Shown: positions 58,199-64,000 of the stretch, in pieces
Layout of the letters: each line of letters begins with the position of its first letter
How positions within the stretch are numbered: position 1 is the first letter of the stretch
Origin: Streptomyces lucensis JCM 4490
GTDB lineage: Bacteria > Actinomycetota > Actinomycetes > Streptomycetales > Streptomycetaceae
Length of the DNA: 64,000 nucleotides
NCBI RefSeq assembly: GCF_014650035.1
Contig: NZ_BMUE01000004.1
Location: forward strand, 186,001 to 250,000
Direction: 5' to 3'
The notes under the pieces: generated by a model
The model's input: only the letters and a program-made list of their open reading frames with translations
Told to the model about the DNA's origin: nothing
Database searches by the model: none
Program-made: the position numbers and the translations under genes

Positions 58199-59032
58199 AT
58201 GAGCGTGCTCACCCTCGCCTCGGACCCTCAGGACGCCACGGCCCTCGAAGGCGCTGAGGCCCACCACGCCCGCCTGGCCGGAGCACTGGCCGGCCGGGTG
58301 AAGATGCTGCTCACCGCCGTGGACCGGGACCCGAGTGCCGCCGGGAAACTCCACGCCGGGCTGGTGGCCTTCTGCGACCGCTCGCTGCTCCCGCACGCCG
58401 CGGCCGAGGAATCCGCGCTCTACCCCACCGCCCATCGCATGCCAGAGGCCCGCCTGCTCATCGAGGGTCTGATCGGCGAACACCGCTGCCTCACCGCGCT
58501 CGTCGACACCCTGCGCGCCGCGCCCGTCCCGGCGGACGCGGCGGCCGACGCCCGGGCTCTTCAGGTCCTCTTCGAAGAGCACGTGGCCAAGGAGAACGGC
58601 CTCGTGCTGCCGCTGCTCGCCATGGCACCCGAGGTCTCCCTCGCCGGGCTGCTCACGGACATGCACCACCGACTTGCCGACGACACGCGCACCAGGGGCG
58701 CCGGAGAAGGCCATCACACGGAGGAAGGACACGACATGCGTGAAGATCAGGTCGAGGAGGCCGGCGGCTGCGGCGGCGTGTGCGGCTGTGGAGGGGCGGA
58801 GGAGGCCGCCGAACCCGAGCTGGACGTGCGGGAGGTGCCGCACGCCCTGCGCCACGCCACCGTCTTCGGCGCGCTCGACGCCGTTCCGGTGGGCACCGCG
58901 ATGGTGCTGGTCGCCCCGCACGACCCGCTGCCGCTGCTCGCCCAGATCGAGCAGCGCAACCCCGGGGCCTTCTCGGTGGAGTACCTCGAACGCGGCCCGG
59001 AAGCCTGGCGGTTGCGCCTCAGCCACCGCTGA
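58199..59032 (+). CDS. Hemerythrin-like / DUF2249 fusion protein
   Basis: This 277-residue protein starts at ATG 58199 behind CTGGAGACACGACC. The N-terminal HHE domain (about 1-165) shows EGAEAHHARLAGALAGRV, PHAAAEESALYPTAHRM, GEHRCLTALVDTL and FEEHVAKENGLVLPLLA. A Cys/Gly-rich linker (GGCGGVCGCGG, residues about 189-199) leads to DUF2249 (about 208-277: LDVREVPHALRHATVFGALD, PGAFSVEYLERGPEAWRLRL). Hemerythrin and DUF2249 proteins occur around denitrification genes, but their function is unresolved. It probably senses or sequesters NO, O2 or iron. Confidence 0.82.
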   Translation: MSVLTLASDPQDATALEGAEAHHARLAGALAGRVKMLLTAVDRDPSAAGKLHAGLVAFCDRSLLPHAAAEESALYPTAHRMPEARLLIEGLIGEHRCLTALVDTLRAAPVPADAAADARALQVLFEEHVAKENGLVLPLLAMAPEVSLAGLLTDMHHRLADDTRTRGAGEGHHTEEGHDMREDQVEEAGGCGGVCGCGGAEEAAEPELDVREVPHALRHATVFGALDAVPVGTAMVLVAPHDPLPLLAQIEQRNPGAFSVEYLERGPEAWRLRLSHR

Positions 59033-59125
59033 CGTGCACCCCCAGGCGAAGCACGAAGCCGGCTCCATCCGTTGTGGAGGCATGGCGAACTCGCACGCTC
59101 ACAAGGAAAGAGAGAAGAACACGTC

Positions 59126-59629
59126 ATGAACGGACCACACCGGCGTGCCGCCACCCTGCTCGGAACGGTCGGTATCGCCCTGTCGGTCGCCGGACCGGTC
59201 ATGCTTCTACGCGGGCGCGGCGGCAGGAAGGAGATCCGCACCGAACTGGCTGCCCAGAAGATCACCTTCCCTGGCCACGGGCTGCCCGCCGACCTCGCCC
59301 GCCACGCCGGCACCACCGTGGAAACCGGCCCCGCGGCACACGCCTACGCCCGGTTCATCAACGGCAACCTCGCCCACGCCACCGGCGGCCGTACCTACGC
59401 CGAGATCACGGCGGAACTGCACGCCGCCGGGGGCGACGACGAAAAGCTCGCTGAACTGCGCCAGACCGCTTTCATGGGGCAGACCCTGCGCGCCTCACTG
59501 ATGTCCGCATACCAGGCATGGCACCTCACGACCCTCGTCACGGGTCTCGGCGCCGCACTGACCGGTCTGGGCGTCGCACTCGTCGCCACCGCGGACGCCC
59601 TGAGGCCCCGCGCCGCGCGCCACCGCTGA
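59126..59629 (+). CDS. Small two-helix membrane protein of unknown function
   Basis: The ATG at 59126 (after GGAAAGAGAGAAG) gives 167 residues. There is one helix near the N-terminus (LLGTVGIALSVAGPVMLLRG) and one near the C-terminus (LTTLVTGLGAALTGLGVALV). Between them is a soluble domain of about 100 residues (AYARFINGNLAHATGGRTYA, EITAELHAAGGDDEKLAELR). Similar Streptomyces proteins have been labelled aromatic ring-opening dioxygenase LigA, but no dioxygenase motif is visible. It sits 93 bp after the hemerythrin fusion and may be in its operon. Confidence 0.65.
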   Translation: MNGPHRRAATLLGTVGIALSVAGPVMLLRGRGGRKEIRTELAAQKITFPGHGLPADLARHAGTTVETGPAAHAYARFINGNLAHATGGRTYAEITAELHAAGGDDEKLAELRQTAFMGQTLRASLMSAYQAWHLTTLVTGLGAALTGLGVALVATADALRPRAARHR

Positions 59630-59650
59630 ACGTACCGCGGCGCAGGGAGC

Positions 59651-59672
59651 CGGAAGCAGCGGCTCGCTTCCG
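59651..59672 (+). terminator. Short hairpin after the two-helix membrane protein
   Basis: cggaagc (59651-59657) pairs with gcttccg (59666-59672) around 8 nt, 22 bp after the stop codon. It would separate this unit from the DosR-controlled NirK operon. It is weak but well placed. Confidence 0.4.
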
Positions 59673-59763
59673 CCCGGGCACGCGGCCCCGGATCTCCACG
59701 CGGCCGGTGCGGCCCATCCGAGTTCTGGACAGTCCGCCAGCTCCCTGAGCCAAGCGTGAACCA

Positions 59764-59777
59764 GGGACCCTTGCCCC
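59764..59777. promoter_or_regulatory. DosR/OsdR-like box 1 upstream of the NirK operon
   Basis: GGGACCCTTGCCCC differs at one position of 14 from the minus-strand box upstream of narK (GGGACCCTTGGCCC). This near-identity between separate loci is the strongest sign that the boxes are real. Confidence 0.65.
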
Positions 59778-59785
59778 GCCTTCAC

Positions 59786-59799
59786 AGGACCATCGGCCG
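59786..59799. promoter_or_regulatory. DosR/OsdR-like box 2 upstream of the NirK operon
   Basis: AGGACCATCGGCCG is a 10-of-14 match to the narG2 box. It is centred exactly 22 bp from box 1, the tandem geometry known for DosR sites. It lies 59 bp before the small ORF. Confidence 0.5.
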
Positions 59800-59857
59800 C
59801 CGCGCCGCCCACGGCCCCCGGTGGATGCTGACAGCCGACCGATCCTGGAGGTATCCC

Positions 59858-60022
59858 GTGTACGACCGTTCCGAACCCCCGCTCGGCCGATCGCGCCGCT
59901 GTCGCTCGCGGTGGACGCCGCGCATGGTCCGGCCCGGTCACCGTCCGGCCGCCCGCCTGGTCCGCCCTGGCTCCAGGGCGGCCGGACACAGCCTCCGCGG
60001 CCCGGGGAGGGCGGCGCGATGA
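59858..60022 (+). CDS. Short Arg-rich ORF translationally coupled to the radical SAM gene
   Basis: A GTG at 59858 stands six bases after a perfect GGAGG (59847-59851) and opens 54 codons beginning MYDRSEPPLGRSRRCRSRWT. Its TGA overlaps the radical SAM ATG (ATGA). The product is Arg/Pro-rich with a single Cys and no leader peptidase motif. It may be a real small protein, a substrate of the following radical SAM enzyme, or only a coupling leader ORF. The alternative frames in this stretch lack comparable start signals. Confidence 0.45.
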   Translation: MYDRSEPPLGRSRRCRSRWTPRMVRPGHRPAARLVRPGSRAAGHSLRGPGRAAR

Positions 60023-61296
60023 GCACCACCACCGCCCGGGCGATCCGCCGCCAGCGGCACGAAGCCACCGAGCGGCCCTTCATCGTCATATGGGAGTCGA
60101 CCCGCGCCTGCCCGCTGGCCTGCCGTCATTGCCGGGCCGAGGCCGTGCCCGACCGCGACCCGCGCGAGCTGGACACGGCCGCCGCCAAGGACCTGCTGGA
60201 CCAGGTGGCAGCCTTCGGCCGGCCCGCCCCGCTGTTCGTGATAACCGGCGGCGACCCGTTCCAGCGCCCCGACCTGACCGAACTCATCGCGTACGGCAGG
60301 GAGACCGGAGTCCGGGTGGCCGTCTCCCCGTCCGGCACTCCGACGCTCACCGAGGAGCGGCTGCGGGCCGTGCACGCCGCGGGCGCGAGCGGACTGTCGC
60401 TGGGCCTGGACGGCTCCACCGCCGAACTCCACGACGACTTCCGCGGCGTGCCCGGCGTGTTCCGCTGGACCCTGGACGCCTGGGACGCCGCCCGCGCGCT
60501 GGGCATGAAGGTGCAGATCAACACCACCGTCGCCCGGCACAACCTGCACGACCTCCCCGACATCGTCCGTCTGGTCGCCGAGCACGGAGCGATGCTGTGG
60601 AGCGCCTTCTTCCTGGTGCCCACCGGCCGTGGCCGCAGCCTCGGCGCGCTGACGCCGGACGAGGTGGAGGACGTCCTCAACTTCGTCTACGACGTGGGCC
60701 TGACCGTGCCCGCCAAGACGACCGAGGCCCACCACTTCCGCCGTGTCGCGCTGCAGCGGCAGGTCCTCGCCGCCGCGGGTGACGACCACGCGGCGGTCCT
60801 CGGGCTCGGGCCCCTGTACCGGGAGTTGCGCAAGCGGGTCGCCGCCCTGGGTCTCGAATCCGGAGCACGGCGGGTGCGCCGACCGCCGCTGGACGTCAAC
60901 GCGGCCCGCGGCTTCGTCTTCGTCTCCCACACCGGCACCGTCCACCCCAGCGGCTTCCTCCCGCTGAGCGCGGGAAGCGTGCGTGAGACGCCGCTGACGT
61001 CGATCTACCGGACCTCACCGCTGTTCACCGGCCTGCGCGCCGCGGACATGCTGGGCGGCCGCTGCGGGCGGTGCGAGTTCCGGCAGGTCTGCGGCGGCTC
61101 GCGGTCACGGGCCTACGGGGTCACCGGCGACCCGTACGCCGAGGAGCCCTGGTGCGGTTACGTCCCCGGTTCCTTCCCCCACCAGCGGGAACTGGCCGCG
61201 CTGCTGTCCGGCGGCGCCGAGGCCGCCCCCTTCGCGCACCACCGTTCGGCCGCCGCCCCGGGCGGTGAGGAGCACCGTGTACCGCAAGAACGATGA
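60019..61296 (+). CDS. Radical SAM/SPASM protein (TIGR04053-like)
   Basis: The ATG at 60019 gives 425 residues. The [4Fe-4S]-SAM motif is CPLACRHC in IVIWESTRACPLACRHC. GGDPFQRPDLTELIAYGRET and SLGLDGSTAELHDDFRG follow the TIM-barrel pattern. The C-terminus GGRCGRCEFRQVCGGSRSRA plus WCGY supplies Cys for an auxiliary cluster (SPASM/twitch type). The sequence resembles a family also related to the heme-synthesis enzymes NirJ and AhbC/D; I believe it is TIGR04053. The substrate is unknown. It is upstream of NirK, so heme or peptide modification linked to denitrification is possible. Confidence 0.85.
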   Translation: MSTTTARAIRRQRHEATERPFIVIWESTRACPLACRHCRAEAVPDRDPRELDTAAAKDLLDQVAAFGRPAPLFVITGGDPFQRPDLTELIAYGRETGVRVAVSPSGTPTLTEERLRAVHAAGASGLSLGLDGSTAELHDDFRGVPGVFRWTLDAWDAARALGMKVQINTTVARHNLHDLPDIVRLVAEHGAMLWSAFFLVPTGRGRSLGALTPDEVEDVLNFVYDVGLTVPAKTTEAHHFRRVALQRQVLAAAGDDHAAVLGLGPLYRELRKRVAALGLESGARRVRRPPLDVNAARGFVFVSHTGTVHPSGFLPLSAGSVRETPLTSIYRTSPLFTGLRAADMLGGRCGRCEFRQVCGGSRSRAYGVTGDPYAEEPWCGYVPGSFPHQRELAALLSGGAEAAPFAHHRSAAAPGGEEHRVPQER

Positions 61297-63892
61297 CCAC
61301 CCGGCCGCCGGAGGTCCCCCGCCCAGCAGGTTCAAGGCGTCCGGTCTGCGCAGCCGTCATCTGGCCGCCCACGTCCTGGTCGCCGCGTGGGCCGTCCTCG
61401 CGCTGCTCGCGGCCATGGCCCAGCAGACCCTCCCGGTGGCCCGCTGGCTGGCCGTCCACCTGTTCCTGCTCGGCGCGGCCACCACGGCGATCGTGGTGTG
61501 GAGCGAGCACTTCGCCGTCGCCATGCTGCACGCCTCCCGGCCTGACCAACGGTGGGGCAACGCCCGGCTGGCCGCCGTCAACGTCGCGGTCGTCGGGGTG
61601 CTCACCGGCGTCTGGGGCGACGTGCCCGCGCTGATCGGTGCCGGATGCGCACTGCTGGTCATCGCGATCACCGCACACCTGGTCGTCCTCGTGCGGCTGG
61701 GTCGAGGGGCGCTGGGTGGACGGCTCGCCCCGATCGCCGGCTACTACCGGGCCGCCGCCGGGGCGTTGGTCATGGGCGGTGTGCTGGGCTGGCTGCTGGC
61801 CACCGGCAAGGCCGGTCCGCGGTACTACACCGGGCTGAAGCTGGCCCACGTGCACATCACGCTGCTCGGCTGGATCGGGCTGCCCGTGCTGGGCACGATG
61901 TTCATGCTGTGGCCCACCGTGCTGGGCGTACGCATGAAGGAGCGGACCACCCGGGTGGCGCGGTGGGTGCTGTGGCTCACCGGCGGCGGACTGCTGCTGG
62001 CGGTCGCCGCGCTGACGTTCGGGTGGCGCTGGCCGGCCGCCGCGGGCCTCGCCCTGTACGCGCAGGGAGCGGCCGTCGCCGTCGACCTGCTCATCCGCAC
62101 CGTACGCGGCGGCAAGCCCGTGTCCGCGGCAGCCGCCTGGATGCTGGCCGCGGCCACCTGCTGGCTGCTCATCGCCGTGACGGCAGACCTGACGCTCCTG
62201 GTCACCCGTCCGCTCCCGGCAGCGCAGACCGGCATCGACGCCCTGGTCCCCGTGCTGCTCATCGGTTTCGTCGCCCAAGTGCTCGTCGGCGCCCTCACCT
62301 ATCTGCTGCCCATCGTGCTCGCCTCCGGCCCCAAGGAACGTGCCGGCCTGCGGGCGGTGCTCGAACGGGGCTGGCCGCACAGGCTGCTGCCGTTCAACGC
62401 CGGCGTGGCCCTGCTGGCGCTGCCCCTGCCCGGCCCCGCCGGCACGGCAGGCGCTCTGCTGGCCGCAGCAGCCGTGGTCGCCTTCCTCATGCTGACCGTC
62501 GCGGTGATCATCCGCAGCGGCCGGTCACTTCTGAGGGACACCGGCCGGAACGGAGGGGCACGGGGTCCCGTCCTGTGGGGCTCCGTCGCGGGGGCCGTAC
62601 TGATCGTGCTGGCCGTGCTCGTCGCCGGCAGCGGAGGCGGCACCGGCGGCGAGCCCATCGCCGCAGGAGCCGGAGGTGCGGGAACCGGTACGAGCCGGAC
62701 GGTCTCCGTCACCCTCGCCGACATGCGGATCCGCCCGGCTCGGATCGAGGTCACGGCGGGCACTCGTCTTCGGCTGAGGGTCACCAACACCGATGCCCAG
62801 CGCCACGACCTCAAGGTCCAGGACGGGCCCGCCGCCCCGCTGCTCGGCAAGGGCGAGACCCGCGTACTCGACCTCGGACAGGTCACCAGGAGCCGCGCGG
62901 CATGGTGCACGATGCCGGGCCACAAGGCAGCCGGGATGTCCATGGACATCGTCGTGACCGGCGGCACGCACAAGTCGAGCGCACACCCCGGCCATTCCAC
63001 GACCGCCACCACCGACCGCGGCCTGGACCTCGCCGCCGACTTCTCCACCGGCTGGCAGCCACGCAGCGCCACTCTCTCCCCCGCACCCGGCGGGACGGTC
63101 CACAAGCTCGAACTGCACGCCGCACACACCACGGTCGAAGTCGCTCCCGGTGTGAAACAGCAGATGTGGACCTTCGGGGGGACCGCACCCGGCCCCACTC
63201 TGCACGGCGCCGTGGGCGACGTCTTCGAGATCACCCTCGTGAACGACGACCACGGCATGGGCCACGGCATCGACTTCCACGCCGGCTCCCTCGCCCCGGA
63301 CGGGCCCATGCGCACCATCCGGCCCGGCGAGCGCCTGGTCTACCGCTTCCGCGCCGAGAGGGCCGGGGCGTGGCTGTACCACTGCAGCACCGCACCCATG
63401 CTGCAGCACATCGGCAACGGCATGTACGGCGCCGTCGTCATCGACCCGCCGGGCCTGGCGAAGGTCGACCACGAATACGTACTGGTTTCCTCCGAGCTCT
63501 ACCTCGGCGCCCCGGGCAGCACCGCCCAGGTGGCGAAGATGCGCCAGGACACCCCGGACGCCTGGGTGTTCAACGGCGTCGCGAACCAGTACGAGCAGCG
63601 TCCCCTGAAGGCGAAGGCCGGCGAGCGGGCCCGCTTCTGGGTGGTCGCCGCAGGCCCCAGCGACGGCGTCGCCTTCCACGTCGTCGGCACCGTCTTCGAC
63701 ACCGTGTACAAGGAAGGCGCCTACTCACTGAAGCCCGGCCATGCGGGCGGCTCGCAGGTGCTGGACCTGGCCGCGGCCCAGGGTGGCTTCGTCGAGACGA
63801 CGTTCCCCGAGCCCGGCCACTACGCCTTCGTGGACCACGACATGCGCCACGCCGAAGCCGGTGCCCACGGCATGGTGGAGGTGAGCGAGTAG
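61277..63892 (+). CDS. nirK: Membrane-fused copper nitrite reductase NirK
   Basis: From GTG 61277 (behind GAGGAG) there are 871 residues; a GTG at 61265 is the alternative. Residues 1 to about 450 carry roughly ten hydrophobic helices with an HVHITLLGWIG motif, resembling NnrS or terminal-oxidase subunit I cores. Residues about 470-565 are a cupredoxin with type-1 copper ligands (H510, C544, H549, M554). Residues about 600-871 are NirK: T1 ligands H663, C703, H711, M716; T2 ligands H668, H702, H854; catalytic D666 and H801. All copper and catalytic residues are present. It reduces nitrite to NO outside the membrane. It overlaps the radical SAM gene by 20 bp. Confidence 0.88.
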   Translation: MYRKNDDHPAAGGPPPSRFKASGLRSRHLAAHVLVAAWAVLALLAAMAQQTLPVARWLAVHLFLLGAATTAIVVWSEHFAVAMLHASRPDQRWGNARLAAVNVAVVGVLTGVWGDVPALIGAGCALLVIAITAHLVVLVRLGRGALGGRLAPIAGYYRAAAGALVMGGVLGWLLATGKAGPRYYTGLKLAHVHITLLGWIGLPVLGTMFMLWPTVLGVRMKERTTRVARWVLWLTGGGLLLAVAALTFGWRWPAAAGLALYAQGAAVAVDLLIRTVRGGKPVSAAAAWMLAAATCWLLIAVTADLTLLVTRPLPAAQTGIDALVPVLLIGFVAQVLVGALTYLLPIVLASGPKERAGLRAVLERGWPHRLLPFNAGVALLALPLPGPAGTAGALLAAAAVVAFLMLTVAVIIRSGRSLLRDTGRNGGARGPVLWGSVAGAVLIVLAVLVAGSGGGTGGEPIAAGAGGAGTGTSRTVSVTLADMRIRPARIEVTAGTRLRLRVTNTDAQRHDLKVQDGPAAPLLGKGETRVLDLGQVTRSRAAWCTMPGHKAAGMSMDIVVTGGTHKSSAHPGHSTTATTDRGLDLAADFSTGWQPRSATLSPAPGGTVHKLELHAAHTTVEVAPGVKQQMWTFGGTAPGPTLHGAVGDVFEITLVNDDHGMGHGIDFHAGSLAPDGPMRTIRPGERLVYRFRAERAGAWLYHCSTAPMLQHIGNGMYGAVVIDPPGLAKVDHEYVLVSSELYLGAPGSTAQVAKMRQDTPDAWVFNGVANQYEQRPLKAKAGERARFWVVAAGPSDGVAFHVVGTVFDTVYKEGAYSLKPGHAGGSQVLDLAAAQGGFVETTFPEPGHYAFVDHDMRHAEAGAHGMVEVSE

Positions 63893-64000
63893 TGGGCACC
63901 GTCGGCTGGTGGTCGCTGGTCCGGTTCGCGCACGTCGCGGGCGCCGCCCTGTGGGTCGGCGGCCAGCTGGCCCTCTCCCTGGTGATCCTGCCGCTGGCCC
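63892..64000 (+). CDS. CopD-like membrane protein, 5' fragment (cut by window edge)
   Basis: The GTG at 63892 shares its G with the nirK stop codon (TAGTG). The visible 36 residues (MGTVGWWSLVRFAHVAGAAL and on) form one membrane helix with the FAHVAGAALWVGG pattern of CopD/DUF2269-like proteins. It is the fourth cistron of the NirK operon and may supply copper or a cytochrome b-type electron carrier. Confidence 0.6.
   Translation, partial: MGTVGWWSLVRFAHVAGAALWVGGQLALSLVILPLA

Noticed and set aside
59756..59857. Longer version of the small ORF starting at 59756
   Set aside because: It would overlap the DosR-like boxes and lacks a ribosome binding site, whereas the GTG at 59858 has GGAGG six bases upstream.

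Overview
The window is typical Streptomyces chromosome. GC is very high, third codon positions are almost all G or C, and GTG and TTG starts are common. The gene families fit too: a class F sortase, a PAS-GAF-SpoIIE-ATPase regulator, the LysX fusion, a GlgC/GlgA pair and several secreted proline-rich proteins. No rRNA, tRNA, insertion sequence, phage gene or CRISPR array was seen.

Positions 1-37,900 look like ordinary chromosome with mostly single-gene units. In order: a truncated lipoprotein; two cell-envelope proteins with low-complexity repeats, a sortase and a polysaccharide deacetylase; LysX, a universal stress protein and an amino-acid permease; an ECF sigma factor and a zinc-finger anti-sigma factor separated by a third gene; a Fpg/Nei glycosylase and the SpoIIE-type regulator; a DUF6777-like lipoprotein and a lipase-maturation-factor protein; a GH38 alpha-mannosidase divergent from an amidase; a 57-residue protein, a variant SDR and a wax-ester/TAG synthase around a repeat array; a GH92 alpha-mannosidase; glgC and glgA; a [2Fe-2S] FhuF-like protein; a DMT transporter; a LysM/M23 cell-wall hydrolase; and 6-phosphogluconate dehydrogenase.

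Positions 37,885-64,000 form an anaerobic nitrogen-oxide and iron island. It holds two complete, divergent narGHJI operons (37,885-44,741 and 50,361-57,798). The second carries a VKOR-like gene as a fifth cistron. Between them lie a hemerythrin-like protein, the nitrate/nitrite transporter NarK, and feoA-feoB plus a NifU-like gene. Beyond narG2 come a hemerythrin/DUF2249 fusion, a small membrane protein and an apparent operon: small ORF, radical SAM/SPASM enzyme, membrane-fused copper nitrite reductase (NirK), and a truncated membrane protein.

Together these genes predict nitrate uptake, reduction of nitrate to nitrite by NarGHI, and reduction of nitrite to NO by NirK. Ferrous-iron import and Fe-S handling would support the cluster-rich nitrate reductases. 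No nitric-oxide or nitrous-oxide reductase is present in the window. I found seven DosR/OsdR-like 14-bp boxes: three between narK and feoA, two upstream of narG2, two upstream of the NirK operon. They are spaced 21-22 bp or 42 bp apart, and no comparable pair was seen upstream of narG1. An IdeR/DmdR1-like iron box lies upstream of feoA. The inference is that nar2, narK and nirK form a hypoxia/NO/dormancy regulon, while nar1 is controlled differently.
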